Shown: positions 49,900 through 59,527, counted from the first letter of the stretch. The stretch is 64,000 bases of DNA from JAPUME01 sp027294185 (GCA_963555835.3 CAUVWZ020000002.1:2418001-2482000); one strand, 5' to 3'. The notes: generated by a model from the sequence alone, not told the origin. Numbers and translations are program-made.

Positions 49900-52212
49900 A
49901 TGACAATAAAGCCACATAGGAGAGCGGGCTTGCTGAGCAAGCTATATCACCCTGTTCTTGGCGGCCTCCTGATCATTGCGGCGGGTGCGCAGGCGCAGGA
50001 GCCGGCGCGCTCCAACCAAGGGGTGCCTCGCATGAGAGCCTACGCGCTCGAAAAGGCCCCTCGGCTCGACGGACTTATCGACCATGAATGGATGTCGCTC
50101 GAGCCGGCGACGGATTTCATCCAGCAGCTTCCCGACGAAGGCCAGCTTGCCTCGGAGCGTACCGAGGTCCGGATTGGCTACACCTCGAAGGCCCTCTACA
50201 TCGGGATAATCTGTTTCGACTCGAATCCGGGGGGCATCGTTTCCAACCAATCCCGTCGCGACGGCCTCCTGCTTGAGAGCGATTCGATTGAAATCCTGCT
50301 CGATACCTACAACGATGACCAGAACGGCTATATTTTCGCCACTACGCCCGCCGGCAACGAATACGACGGGCAGGTCATCCACGGCGGCCAGGCCCGGCAG
50401 AGCGGCGGCCCGTCACGCGCCGGCGGCAGCGGGCGGGGCGGCGCGCAGCGCGGCGGGGCCTCCGTCTTCAACCTCAACTGGGACTCCGTCTGGAAGGTTC
50501 GTACCCAGATTACCGACCGGGGTTGGGAAGCCGAGTTCGAGATTCCTTTTCGCAGTCTCCGTTACGCCACCGGAGGCGACCAGGTGTGGGGAATCAACTT
50601 CAAGCGAAGCATCCGGCGGAACAATGAGCAGGTCTATTGGGCGCCGGTCACTCGCGGGTTCCAGTTTAATCGAGTCTCTCTGGCCGGGGAGCTGGAAGGG
50701 ATAGAAGTCGATTTCAAACGCAATCTCCAGATTATTCCCTTCTTCATCGGAGGCCTGAAGCAGACTTTTACCGAAATTCCCTTTGGGAACCGGGCCGCGC
50801 GCGACGCCGGTTTGGACGTGAAATACACGCTGACTTCGAGCCTGACGCTCGATCTGACCGCCAACACGGATTTCGCCCAGGTGGAGGTCGACGAAGAGCA
50901 GGTCAACCTGACGCGCTTCGACCTCTTCTTTCCCGAGAAGCGTCCCTTCTTCCTGGAAAACGCGGGCTTCTTCGAGGTGGGCTCGCCCCGACAGGTGGAG
51001 CTATTTTTCAGCCGCCGCATCGGAATCGACCCCTCGGGGGTTCAGGTGCCTCTGCTGGGGGGAGCGCGGCTCACGGGGAAACAGGGGAAATTCAACCTCG
51101 GCTTCATGAACATGCAGACCGAGTCGGTCAACGGAGTTACGCCGGCGAGTAACTTCACCGTTGCCCGGCTCGCCCGCGAGTTCGGCAGCCGAAGTTCGGT
51201 CGGTGTCATCGCCATCAACAAGATCGCGACCGGGATTCCCGACGGGATGGACATCTACAACCGAACCTTCGGCGTGGACGCGAATATCGGCTTCGGGGAG
51301 CGCCTGACGGTATTCAACTATGTGGCCAAGACGCAGACGCCCGGGCTAGGGGGCCGCGACCATGCGGCCAGCACCTCCGTCTCCTATGCTTCCGACTTCA
51401 TGACGTGGGACGTGGCGTACACCGAGGTCGGTGAGGATTTCAATCCCGAGGTGGGGTTCGTGCCGCGGGTCGGCTACCGGCGCCCCTTCTACGGCTTCGG
51501 TTTCAGCCCCAGGCCGAAAAACAGCCGCCTGATTCGCCGCTTCTGGCCGCACCACTCCTGGCGCGGCTTTTATACCTTCGATGGCCGGATGGAGAGCGGC
51601 TTCCGCCATAATGACATCCGCGTCTTTTTCCAGAACGGCGCCTCGGTGGGATTGGCCTTCAATCAAAACTTCGAGCAGCTCTTCGACCCGTTTGAAATTC
51701 ATCCGGAAGTGACCCTGCCGGTGGGAATCTACAAATTCGATAACTGGGTTTTCACGCTGATCTCGGACGAAAGCGCCAGGCTATTCGGCGCGGGGAACTA
51801 TGCGAAAGGGGCCTTCTTCTCGGGCTCGATCCAGACCCTCAACGTGAGGTCCGGGTTTCGCACGGGCGCGAAATTCCTCGCCTCGCTTCGCTACGTTCGC
51901 AACGACGTGACATTGCCCGAGGGCGAGTTCACTACGCATCTGGGCATCCTGCAGCTCAATTACTCGTTTAGTCCCAAAAGCTTCATTCAAACCCTCCTTC
52001 AGGTCAATAGCGCTCGACGAGAAATCGGCGCGAACATCCGTTTTTCGCTTCTCCGGACAGCCAACACCGGCCTGTTCGTGGTCTATAACAGCCGCTTCGA
52101 TACGACCGGTTTCGACCCGCACGACGGAGCCATGCCCAGCCTTCTCCCCATCCGCCGCCGCACCCTCGACCGCGCCCTGATCGTCAAGTTTACCTACCTG
52201 TTTGATCTCTAA
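49900..52212 (+). CDS. DUF5916 outer-membrane protein with CBM9-like domain (second copy)
   Basis: 770 residues, 19 bases after the anion transporter gene. Signal peptide (LGGLLIIAAGAQAQEPARS). CBM9-like domain: LEKAPRLDGLIDHEWMSLEP, TEVRIGYTSKALYIGIICFD and DSIEILLDTYNDDQNGYIF. A Gly/Arg/Ser-rich insert (GGPSRAGGSGRGGAQRGGAS) interrupts it near residue 170. Barrel segments LDLTANTDFAQVEVDEEQVN and RFDLFFPEKRPFFLENAGFF parallel the first copy; the last strand ends LIVKFTYLFDL. Paralogue of the protein at 45842, moderately diverged. Confidence 0.9.
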   Translation: MTIKPHRRAGLLSKLYHPVLGGLLIIAAGAQAQEPARSNQGVPRMRAYALEKAPRLDGLIDHEWMSLEPATDFIQQLPDEGQLASERTEVRIGYTSKALYIGIICFDSNPGGIVSNQSRRDGLLLESDSIEILLDTYNDDQNGYIFATTPAGNEYDGQVIHGGQARQSGGPSRAGGSGRGGAQRGGASVFNLNWDSVWKVRTQITDRGWEAEFEIPFRSLRYATGGDQVWGINFKRSIRRNNEQVYWAPVTRGFQFNRVSLAGELEGIEVDFKRNLQIIPFFIGGLKQTFTEIPFGNRAARDAGLDVKYTLTSSLTLDLTANTDFAQVEVDEEQVNLTRFDLFFPEKRPFFLENAGFFEVGSPRQVELFFSRRIGIDPSGVQVPLLGGARLTGKQGKFNLGFMNMQTESVNGVTPASNFTVARLAREFGSRSSVGVIAINKIATGIPDGMDIYNRTFGVDANIGFGERLTVFNYVAKTQTPGLGGRDHAASTSVSYASDFMTWDVAYTEVGEDFNPEVGFVPRVGYRRPFYGFGFSPRPKNSRLIRRFWPHHSWRGFYTFDGRMESGFRHNDIRVFFQNGASVGLAFNQNFEQLFDPFEIHPEVTLPVGIYKFDNWVFTLISDESARLFGAGNYAKGAFFSGSIQTLNVRSGFRTGAKFLASLRYVRNDVTLPEGEFTTHLGILQLNYSFSPKSFIQTLLQVNSARREIGANIRFSLLRTANTGLFVVYNSRFDTTGFDPHDGAMPSLLPIRRRTLDRALIVKFTYLFDL

Positions 52213-52280
52213 CGAATTGATTTCTAATGAAGGCCCGCGCCATTCGGGTTCGAGAGAGATTCCTCTGTCCCGTTGCGGCG

Positions 52281-52309
52281 TTGACTTGCCCTTGGGTGGG
52301 GGCTAGGAT
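52281..52309 (+). promoter_or_regulatory. Orphan promoter matching the kinase promoter at 17918-17946
   Basis: TTGACT, 17-base spacer beginning TGCCCT, TAGGAT, then AGCC.CATCAAG before an ATG 27 bases downstream that reads MIGKT. The arrangement equals that at 17946-17891 on the minus strand, but the kinase gene itself is missing here. Confidence 0.6.
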
Positions 52310-52364
52310 AGCCGCATCAAGGCGGGTTCCCTCCCATGATCGGAAAAACCCATTTCGCGGCAGC

Positions 52365-52441
52365 GCGGAACCGGTCTCTTAGGTTCCGCGTTCGTTATTT
52401 GGGCCCAATCGAGCCGCAGAACCACACAACGGGTTCTGCGC
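52365..52441. repeat. Palindromic intergenic repeats, copies 2 and 3
   Basis: CGCGGAACC (52365-52373) with GGTTCCGCG (52383-52391), and CGCAGAACC (52416-52424) with GGTTCTGCG (52433-52441) followed by CTACC. Same stem family as 6389-6416. Confidence 0.8.
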
Positions 52442-52535
52442 TACCTTCGGCCCGTTCGAACCTTGACCGTAATCCTTCCCATTGGCTATGATAAAGGCAC
52501 TGAGCGGAAACTGAGGCCGCAAGAAAAAGGGATTT

Positions 52536-53279
52536 ATGGCGCATCTTTCACGCCACGAGTTGAAGCATCAGGACGAATTCACGCTGGCCGTGAGCCGGGC
52601 GAAGGAGTTCTTTGCCACCCACGGGCGGGAGATTCGCACCGGACTGCTGCTCGGCGTGCTGGTCGTGGGCACCGTGACCGGGTTCCGCTACTACGAGCGA
52701 GGCCAGGAGGATGAAGCGAATCTGGCTCTGGGGCAGGCCTTGCGAGTGTTTCATGGTTTCGTCCAGCCGGCGAATACCGCCGCCCTCACCAACCCCAACG
52801 CTCCAAACCTCCCGCCGGAGTTGACCTTCGACAGCAACGAGGAGATGTACGAAGAGGCGCTCCAGGAATTTTCCGACGTCTTCGCCGAGTTTCCCAAGCG
52901 AAAGGCCGGAGGCATTGCCCGTGCTTACATGGGCCTGAGCCAGGGACAACTGGGTCGCCACGATGAGGCAGTCAGGACGCTGGAAGAGTCAGCGCGCAAC
53001 CCCGACCCAGAGATCAGCGCCCTGGCCAAATTCTCCCTGGCAGGCGCCTACGTCCGTGCCGGGAAAGCCGTTGAAGCCCAGAAGATTTACCAGGAGTTGC
53101 TGGACCACCCCGTCGTCGGACTCTCCCCTTCGATGGTGAAGATGGCGCTGGCTGACAGCTACCGCTCCACCCGTCCCGAGGAAGCGCGCAAGATTTACCA
53201 GGAACTCAGAGCCCAGTTTGCCTATGACCCGAGCCTTACCGCGGCGCTGAGCTCACTATCCGAATCCCTGCCCGAGTAG
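52536..53279 (+). CDS. Membrane-anchored TPR protein, YfgM-like
   Basis: 247 residues. A short cytoplasmic N-terminus (MAHLSRHELKHQDEFTLAVS), one transmembrane helix (TGLLLGVLVVGTVTGFRYY, residues about 37-55), then helical tetratricopeptide repeats facing the periplasm (AYMGLSQGQLGRHDEAVRTL, LAGAYVRAGKAVEAQKIYQE). This layout is that of YfgM, an ancillary subunit near the SecYEG translocon. ATG after AAGG. Upstream of dgt, same strand. Confidence 0.75.
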   Translation: MAHLSRHELKHQDEFTLAVSRAKEFFATHGREIRTGLLLGVLVVGTVTGFRYYERGQEDEANLALGQALRVFHGFVQPANTAALTNPNAPNLPPELTFDSNEEMYEEALQEFSDVFAEFPKRKAGGIARAYMGLSQGQLGRHDEAVRTLEESARNPDPEISALAKFSLAGAYVRAGKAVEAQKIYQELLDHPVVGLSPSMVKMALADSYRSTRPEEARKIYQELRAQFAYDPSLTAALSSLSESLPE

Positions 53280-53404
53280 AACCCTTCTTTAAGCTTGCCG
53301 TCACTTACTGCGCCAATGGTTTGGACCGATTCCGCATGAAGAGGAGTTTCACTCGCATTGAGCGTGAAGGCCCTATGCTATATTGAATCCCGATGAGAGG
53401 AACC

Positions 53405-54544
53405 ATGGCGTCGGGGACGGGAAAACAACTGGCCGGCTATGCCATGCGGGTGGAGGAGAGCCGAGGCCGCAGGTATCGGGAGCCGCCCCACGCCTACCGT
53501 AATGATTTTGAACGGGACCGGGACCGCGTCATCCATGCACGTGCCTTTCGGCGCCTCGAAAACAAGACGCAGGTCTTCGCCCGCCGCTACTCCGACCATT
53601 TTCGCAACCGCCTGACCCATACGCTGGAAGTCGCGCAAATCAGCCGCACCGTGGCGCTGGCTCTGGGGTTGAATACCGACCTGGTGGAAGCCCTGGCGCT
53701 GGTTCACGACCTGGGCCATCCGCCTTTCGGCCATGCAGGGGAAACCCTGCTTGACCGTCTGATGCAATCCTACGGGGAGCGGTTCGACCACAACCTGCAC
53801 GCCTTGAAAATCGTGGAGCAGTTGGAGGAGAGATATGTCGCATTTCCCGGCCTGAATCTGACCTTCGAGGTACGGGAGGGGATTGTCAAGCATTCGCGGC
53901 AGTATGACGGGGAGGCCTATGAAGAACTGCGGGAATACCTGCTGGAATTGCAGCCCCCTCTGGAGTCGCAACTGATCGATGTGGCCGATGAAATCGCCTA
54001 CAACTGCGCAGATCTGGATGACGGCTACGAAGCCAAACTCCTGGACCTCGGGACGATCCGCGACGGCGTTCCGGCCTTCGATGCCTTGTATCGGGAATTC
54101 GACCTTTCCCACCCGACGGCGCTCGAAAAGCTGAAATTCAATGAGGCGCTAAAGCGAGTGCTGGACGATTTCGCGAGTGACCTGATTTCGCACTCCCGGC
54201 AGGCCATCGACAGGCTTCCCTTGGGCTCCGTCGATGAGGTCCGCAAGCAGAAGTCCCGCCTTATGGGGTTCAGTAGCGAGGGAGAGAAAGTCCGGCGGGA
54301 ATTGAAGTCCTTTCTCCAATCTGCGCTGTATTCACATGAGGAACTGGTAAAAGAGCGCGGAAGGGCTATCAGCAAGATGGAATGGCTGTTTCATTACTAC
54401 CTCGATCATCCCGACCGTATGGCCCGTTTCTATTATGAGAAGAGCCGTTCGGAGCCTCCGCATCGCGCGGTTTGTGACTATATTGCCGGCATGACGGACA
54501 ATTTCCTGCAGGATCAGTATCAACTGCACCTGCAGGAGTCGTGA
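53405..54544 (+). CDS. dgt: dGTPase-like deoxynucleotide triphosphohydrolase
   Basis: 379 residues from ATG 53405 (MASGTGKQLAGYAMRVEESR), preceded by GAGAGG. HD-domain enzyme cleaving dNTPs to nucleoside and triphosphate. HD metal ligands: RNRLTHTLEVAQISRTVALA near residue 65 and ALVHDLGHPPFGHAGE near 103, with DEIAYNCADLDDG near 200. N-terminal RDRVIHARAFRRLENKTQVF is typical of the dGTPase-like (type 2) group. Role in nucleotide pool balance known for the family. Confidence 0.93.
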   Translation: MASGTGKQLAGYAMRVEESRGRRYREPPHAYRNDFERDRDRVIHARAFRRLENKTQVFARRYSDHFRNRLTHTLEVAQISRTVALALGLNTDLVEALALVHDLGHPPFGHAGETLLDRLMQSYGERFDHNLHALKIVEQLEERYVAFPGLNLTFEVREGIVKHSRQYDGEAYEELREYLLELQPPLESQLIDVADEIAYNCADLDDGYEAKLLDLGTIRDGVPAFDALYREFDLSHPTALEKLKFNEALKRVLDDFASDLISHSRQAIDRLPLGSVDEVRKQKSRLMGFSSEGEKVRRELKSFLQSALYSHEELVKERGRAISKMEWLFHYYLDHPDRMARFYYEKSRSEPPHRAVCDYIAGMTDNFLQDQYQLHLQES

Positions 54545-54682
54545 GATACTGTCCTGGGGAAGGTGAGGAAAAGCCTGCTCGGGGACGGGCCTGGCTTACC
54601 GACCGGTCGGATGGTAATAAGCCCTTTTAGGCCCTCCCCTGGCACCCAGAACGCTAAGGGAGGGCTTGAAGGGTGGGTGCGG

Positions 54683-54710
54683 TTGACATACCCTCAGGGG
54701 GGGCTATAAT
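54683..54710 (+). promoter_or_regulatory. Promoter of the yceD-rpmF-plsX-fab operon
   Basis: TTGACA (54683-54688), 16-base GC-rich spacer, TATAAT (54705-54710): both boxes perfect. The GTG start of yceD is 32 bases downstream. A GCCCTCCC/GGGAGGGC inverted repeat (54631-54638 with 54658-54665) lies just upstream and may terminate the preceding dgt transcript. Confidence 0.85.
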
Positions 54711-54742
54711 CTAGGTTCTTATCCCCGTGAGACTTAGGTACA

Positions 54743-55252
54743 GTGTTTATAAGCCTCAAGGAGTTGAAACGCGACGAGGTTGAGTTTTCAACCACCTACG
54801 ACCCGGGCGTCTTGGATTTTCGCGGGGCAGAGGTTGAACAGCTCTCCGCCTTGTTCTTTGCGGGGTCGGCGGAGCTGGTCGGCGGTGAAATTCGCATCCG
54901 GGGACACCTGGAGGGTGTGGTGCGCCACGGCTGTGATCGTTGCCTCGAGCCTGTGGAGATATCGGTAGGAAAGGACCTGGATTTATTCTATCGGCCCCGG
55001 CAAACCATCGCCCGCGAGGAAGAAGTTGAGATCTCGAAGGGAGAATCCGAGGTTTCCTTTTTTACCGGGGACGGGATCGAGTTAAAGGACCTGGTAAGCG
55101 AGCAGGTGATTTTGTCGGTTCCGATGAAGGCGGTCTGTCGGCCCGAATGCAAGGGTCTCTGCCCCACCTGCGGTGCCAACCGGAACGTAGCGAATTGCGG
55201 ATGCAAGGGGCCCGAGCGCGAATCCCCCTTCGCCGACTTGAAAAAGCATTAA
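54743..55252 (+). CDS. yceD: YceD/DUF177 protein
   Basis: 169 residues, GTG start (MFISLKELKRDEVEFSTTYD). The two conserved cysteine pairs of DUF177 are present: HGCDRCLEPVEISV near residue 68 and CRPECKGLCPTCGANRNVANCGC near 130. DUF177 proteins are almost always encoded immediately before rpmF, as here. In E. coli YceD has been linked to 23S rRNA metabolism. First gene of the operon. Confidence 0.93.
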   Translation: MFISLKELKRDEVEFSTTYDPGVLDFRGAEVEQLSALFFAGSAELVGGEIRIRGHLEGVVRHGCDRCLEPVEISVGKDLDLFYRPRQTIAREEEVEISKGESEVSFFTGDGIELKDLVSEQVILSVPMKAVCRPECKGLCPTCGANRNVANCGCKGPERESPFADLKKH

Positions 55253-55284
55253 GCAAGATCAGGAAATCCCCCGGAGACAGAAAT

Positions 55285-55467
55285 ATGCCGAACCCAAAGA
55301 GGAGGCACTCCAAGGCGCGGCGGAACCGACGCCGGGCGCACGACGCCCTGACGACCCACTCGCTCTCGGAGTGCCCCAATTGTCATGAAATGAAGTTGCC
55401 GCACCGTACCTGCCCGCAATGCGGTCATTATCGCGGGCGAGAAACCGTGCTGGTCGAAAGCAGTTAG
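55285..55467 (+). CDS. rpmF: 50S ribosomal protein L32
   Basis: 60 residues: MPNPKRRHSKARRNRRRAHD at the N-terminus, then CPNCHEMKLPHRTCPQCGHY with the four zinc-binding cysteines and the terminal YRGRETVLVESS. Canonical position between yceD and plsX. Confidence 0.97.
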   Translation: MPNPKRRHSKARRNRRRAHDALTTHSLSECPNCHEMKLPHRTCPQCGHYRGRETVLVESS

Positions 55468-55502
55468 CCGAAACTCCGGAATTCCTCCGAGACGAACGAG
55501 CC

Positions 55503-56555
55503 ATGCGGCGAATTGCAGTAGATGCGATGGGCAGCGATCTGGCGCCTCGTAGTGAGGTGGAGGGAGCCGTGCTCGCCGCCCGAGAACACGGTGTGGAAGT
55601 GTTGCTGGTGGGCCGGGAAGAGTTGATTCGGAAGGAGTTAGCCCAGCACGACATATCTGGCCTTCCCGTAAGGGTCGTCCACGCGAGCGAGGTCGTCACC
55701 ATGAAGGACGCCGGCGCGCGCGCTTTTCGACGCAAACGGGACTCCTCCATTCGAGTCGGGGCCCAGTTGGTGCGGGATGGAAAGGCCGACGGGCTGATCA
55801 GCGCCGGAAACACCGGTGCGGTGGGTGTTGCCGTAAAGCTCCTGTGGGGAGGGTTGGAAGGTGTGGACCGGCCCGCGCTGGCGGGAATCTTCCCCACCTC
55901 GGACGGGCGGCCCTCGGTCATGCTGGATATCGGCGCCAGCGTGGACTCGAAGCCCCAGCACCTGGAACAGTTCGCCGTCATGGGCGAGATTTTTTACCGC
56001 GTCATCCTGGGAGGCGAAAGGCCGCGCGTCGGGTTGCTCTCGAACGGGACAGAGGATGTCAAGGGAAACGAGCTCACCCGCGAGGCTCACCAACTGCTGA
56101 AGGCGCTCGACATCAACTTTGTCGGAAACGTCGAGGGCCGTGATCTCTATAACGGCCGCGTGGATGTCATCGTCTGCGACGGGTTCATCGGCAACGTGGC
56201 CCTGAAGATCAGCGAAGGGCTGGTGGAAACTTTCGGCACTCTGCTGAAAGAAGCCCTGTCGAGCGACCTGTCCTCGATCGTCGGCTCGGTGCTGGTTCGG
56301 CGGGCCCTGAAACTGTTCAAGAAACGTCTCGACTACTCCGAGTACGGCGGCGTTCCGATGCTGGGGGTTCGCGGGGGATGCATCATCTGCCACGGCAGCT
56401 CGAACGGGATTGCCATCAAGAATGCCATCCGCCTGGCCGGTGATTTCTCCGATCGCCGGGTCAATGAGAAGATTGAGGCCGAATTGGCCGGCGTTCATGC
56501 GGAGGAACCCAAATCCGGGGCAGGCGGGGAACCGCGACCCTGGGCCCGACAGTAG
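55503..56555 (+). CDS. plsX: Phosphate acyltransferase PlsX
   Basis: 350 residues from ATG 55503 (MRRIAVDAMGSDLAPRSEVE). Converts acyl-ACP and phosphate to acyl-phosphate for PlsY-dependent phospholipid synthesis. Family motifs: DGLISAGNTGAVGVAVKLLW near residue 100, LLSNGTEDVKGNELTREAHQ near 180, VIVCDGFIGNVALKISEG near 225 and YSEYGGVPMLGVRGGCIICH near 280. The last 15-20 residues are low-complexity. Links rpmF to the fab genes. Confidence 0.96.
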   Translation: MRRIAVDAMGSDLAPRSEVEGAVLAAREHGVEVLLVGREELIRKELAQHDISGLPVRVVHASEVVTMKDAGARAFRRKRDSSIRVGAQLVRDGKADGLISAGNTGAVGVAVKLLWGGLEGVDRPALAGIFPTSDGRPSVMLDIGASVDSKPQHLEQFAVMGEIFYRVILGGERPRVGLLSNGTEDVKGNELTREAHQLLKALDINFVGNVEGRDLYNGRVDVIVCDGFIGNVALKISEGLVETFGTLLKEALSSDLSSIVGSVLVRRALKLFKKRLDYSEYGGVPMLGVRGGCIICHGSSNGIAIKNAIRLAGDFSDRRVNEKIEAELAGVHAEEPKSGAGGEPRPWARQ

Positions 56556-56631
56556 GGTCCGCCCGTTTCACGGCAAAAACAGAAGCTCCAGGGGGTGGAT
56601 TCACCAGATTCACCCCGGGGAAGGAAACTGA

Positions 56632-57618
56632 ATGGCGGCACGAACAGCGGGAATCGTGGGAACGGGAGCCGCATTACCCGAAAAGATCATCACCAATGCC
56701 GACCTCGAAAAGATGGTGGATACCACGGACCAGTGGATCACGGAGCGGACCGGCATCAAGCAACGCCATCAAGCTGCGCCGCACGAGACAACCTCTTCCC
56801 TTTCGGTTCAGGCTGCCTGCCGGGCCCTGGAGATGTCGGGGCACAAACCCAAAGACATCGACATGATCATCTGCTCGACGATTTCTCCGGATATGCCGCT
56901 GCCGGCGACCGCCGCCTTCGTACAGCATCAATTGGGAGCTCCTCCCTGTCTCGCCTTTGACCTGGTGGCGGCCTGCTCGGGTTTTTTGTTCGGGCTGACG
57001 GTTGCCGAACAATTCATCAAGACCGAGAAGGCACGCTGCGTGCTCCTGATTGGAGCGGAAATTCTCTCGCGCTATGTGGATTACAAAGACCGGACCACTT
57101 GTGTGATCTTCGGCGATGGGGTCGCCGCCGCGGTGGTGGTTCCGGTCGATGCTCCCTCGGGGATTCTCGCTTCCGAGATGCACACCAACGGCGAAATGGC
57201 GAAGCAGCTCTATATCCCCGGAGGAGGAACCGCCCACCCGCCCTCGCATGAATCGATCGATCAGGGCCTCCATTACATCAAGATGCGCGGCAATGAACTG
57301 TTCAAGGTCGCCATTCGGAGCATGGAACAGGTTTCGCTGCGTACCTTGAAACAGGCTGGTGTGACCACCGAAGAGCTCGACCTTTTTATTCCCCATCAGG
57401 CCAATCGAAGGATTACCGGTGCCGTACAGCAGCGGTTGGGCGTGCCGCCGGAAAAGGTCTATTCCAATATCGAACGTGTGGGGAACACTTCCTCCGCTTC
57501 GATTCCCATTTGCCTGGACGAATGTGTGCGGTCCGGTCGCATCAAGAAGAATGACCTGATCTTGATGACGGCCTTTGGAGCAGGTGCTACCTGGGGCAGC
57601 GTTGTGCTTCGCTGGTAA
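56632..57618 (+). CDS. fabH: 3-oxoacyl-ACP synthase III (FabH)
   Basis: 328 residues. Starts fatty-acid synthesis by condensing acetyl-CoA with malonyl-ACP. Catalytic triad visible: Cys in LVAACSGFLFGL near residue 114, His in LFIPHQANRRI near 255 and Asn in VGNTSSASIPI near 285. Also TDQWITERTGIKQRH near 32 and the C-terminal MTAFGAGATWGSVVLRW. ATG after GGAAGG. Confidence 0.97.
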   Translation: MAARTAGIVGTGAALPEKIITNADLEKMVDTTDQWITERTGIKQRHQAAPHETTSSLSVQAACRALEMSGHKPKDIDMIICSTISPDMPLPATAAFVQHQLGAPPCLAFDLVAACSGFLFGLTVAEQFIKTEKARCVLLIGAEILSRYVDYKDRTTCVIFGDGVAAAVVVPVDAPSGILASEMHTNGEMAKQLYIPGGGTAHPPSHESIDQGLHYIKMRGNELFKVAIRSMEQVSLRTLKQAGVTTEELDLFIPHQANRRITGAVQQRLGVPPEKVYSNIERVGNTSSASIPICLDECVRSGRIKKNDLILMTAFGAGATWGSVVLRW

Positions 57619-57700
57619 TGGGAAATGTCTCCCGTTTGCGGACCGTTGGAAAAGCCTTGAAGAGTTTTGGGGATGAGGCGGGCAGGTCTGAGGGAATCTC

Positions 57701-58654
57701 TTGAGTAAAGTCGCTTTTCTGTTTCCGGGGCAGGGGTCTCAGGCTCCCGGTATGGGCCGGGATTTGGCTCAAAACTTCCCTGTTGCGCGGGAAGTGTTCC
57801 GGCAGGCGGATGATGCATTGGGTTTTTCGCTTTCTGCGCTCTGCTTTGAAGGCCCGGAAGAAGAGCTACGCCTCACGGCGAATAGTCAACCCGCCATCCT
57901 GGCGGCATCCCTTGCGGCTTTCGAGGTGCTTCGAGAAAAGGGTTTTCAGGCGGATTTCGTGGCTGGGCACAGCCTGGGAGAGTACTCGGCTCTGGTGGCT
58001 GCGGGTTCCCTCACGCTATCTGATGCGCTATTGCTGGTCCGCAGGAGGGGTCAGTATATGCAGGAGGCGGTCCCGGAGGGCCAGGGAAGCATGGCCGCGT
58101 TGCTGGGCCTGGAACGGGCTCAGGTCGAAGCCGTCTGCGCGGAGTCGGCTCAGGGGCAGGTCGTCTCACCGGCCAATTTCAATTCGTCGACGCAGACCGT
58201 TATCGCAGGGCACGCCGCGGCGGTTGACCGTGCCCTCAATTTGGCCAGGGAGCAGGGGGTGCGACGGGCGGTGCTGTTGAAGGTCAGCGCGCCGTTTCAC
58301 TGTGCCCTGATGAAACCGGCGGAAGAGAAATTGGCGCCCGATCTTCTGGCCACGGATTTCCGTCCTTTGCAGGTGCCGCTCGTCAATAACGTCGACGCCC
58401 GACTCCTCAGGAATCCTGAGGAGGCTCGAGAGGGCTTGCGCCGGCAGGTTACCGCGCCCGTCGAATGGGCCGGAGCCATGCAGCAGTTGATCGAGGCCGG
58501 CGTAACACAGTTTGTCGAGGTCGGGCCCGGAAAGGTCTTGACGGGACTCCTGAGGCAAATCGACCGGGCAGTCAAGTGTCACCCGACGCAGAACTCGAGT
58601 GAGGTAGGGGAGATCGTCCGAAATCTGGGTGCCCCTTCCGGAACTCCGGCTTAG
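57701..58654 (+). CDS. fabD: Malonyl-CoA:ACP transacylase FabD
   Basis: 317 residues from a TTG start (MSKVAFLFPGQGSQAPGMGR), with GAGGGA upstream. Loads malonyl groups onto ACP. Nucleophile Ser in VAGHSLGEYSALVAAG near residue 92, the Arg-containing VRRRGQYMQEAV near 115 and His in VSAPFHCALMKPAEEKL near 200. It ends with the usual EVGPGKVLTGLLRQI segment. Confidence 0.96.
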   Translation: MSKVAFLFPGQGSQAPGMGRDLAQNFPVAREVFRQADDALGFSLSALCFEGPEEELRLTANSQPAILAASLAAFEVLREKGFQADFVAGHSLGEYSALVAAGSLTLSDALLLVRRRGQYMQEAVPEGQGSMAALLGLERAQVEAVCAESAQGQVVSPANFNSSTQTVIAGHAAAVDRALNLAREQGVRRAVLLKVSAPFHCALMKPAEEKLAPDLLATDFRPLQVPLVNNVDARLLRNPEEAREGLRRQVTAPVEWAGAMQQLIEAGVTQFVEVGPGKVLTGLLRQIDRAVKCHPTQNSSEVGEIVRNLGAPSGTPA

Positions 58655-58714
58655 GAATCCTTCTTATCGGTGAATATGGGATAGGGGATAGGGATAGTTG
58701 CCGGGAAGAGCCGT

Positions 58715-59455
58715 ATGGACCTGAGTGGAAAAACAGCCTTTATCACCGGAGCCTCACAGGGAATCGGTAAAGCCTGCGCGCTGGAACTGGCCCGGGCCGG
58801 GGCGGATGTGGTTCTGGCAAGCCGTAATCTGGAGCGTCTTGAAAAGGTGGCCGATGAAGTCCGTGCAGTGGGACCCGAAGCACTGGTTGTTTCCCTGGAC
58901 CTTGCAAATCCGGATACCATCAAGCCGGCTTTCGCCAGGGCGCAGGAGAAATTCTCGAAAATCGACATACTGGTCAATAATGCTGGTATTACACGGGACG
59001 GGCTGGTGCTTCGAATGAAACGGGCCGATTGGCAGGAAGTTCTGGATACCAACCTGACCGGGGCTTACCTCTGCATTCAGGCGGCACTTGCGGGTATGGT
59101 GAAGCGCCGTTATGGGCGAATCGTCAACATCACCTCAGTCGTAGGGCAATCCGGAAACCCCGGCCAGGCGAACTACGCATCCTCGAAGGCCGGATTGATC
59201 GGGCTGACCAAGGCGGTGGCAGCCGAAGTGGCTAAGCGCAATATCACCGTGAACGCGGTAGCGCCCGGATTTATCGCCACGGCCATGACGGAAAAGATTC
59301 CCGAAGAGGCTCAGGGTAAGATTATGGTCCGTGTTCCCATCGGACGGATGGGGACCGATTTGGAGGTGGCGCACGCGGTGCGTTTTTTGGCCTCCGACGA
59401 TGCCGCCTATATCACCGGCCACGTGTTGAACGTCAACGGCGGATTGTATATGTAG
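58715..59455 (+). CDS. fabG: 3-oxoacyl-ACP reductase FabG
   Basis: 246 residues, short-chain dehydrogenase. Cofactor motif TGASQGIGKACALELARAGA at the N-terminus, NNAGITRDGLVLRMK near 88, catalytic Ser/Tyr/Lys in NITSVVGQSGNPGQANYASSK near 138-158 (Tyr near 154), and VAPGFIATAMTEKIPEE near 185. NADPH-dependent reduction of 3-oxoacyl-ACP. Confidence 0.96.
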   Translation: MDLSGKTAFITGASQGIGKACALELARAGADVVLASRNLERLEKVADEVRAVGPEALVVSLDLANPDTIKPAFARAQEKFSKIDILVNNAGITRDGLVLRMKRADWQEVLDTNLTGAYLCIQAALAGMVKRRYGRIVNITSVVGQSGNPGQANYASSKAGLIGLTKAVAAEVAKRNITVNAVAPGFIATAMTEKIPEEAQGKIMVRVPIGRMGTDLEVAHAVRFLASDDAAYITGHVLNVNGGLYM

Positions 59456-59527
59456 AGGGAGGCGGCCCCTCAGCCATCCACCCCTCGTCAGCCCGGGAAT
59501 TATTCAACCCAACAGGGGCAAGTCCTA

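Larger units (their letters stand above)
52213..52535. other. Intergenic region: orphan promoter, kinase-start remnant and hairpins
   Basis: No gene. It holds the promoter at 52281-52309, an ATG at 52337 reading MIGKT before losing similarity, and two related hairpins at 52365-52441. Confidence 0.6.
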
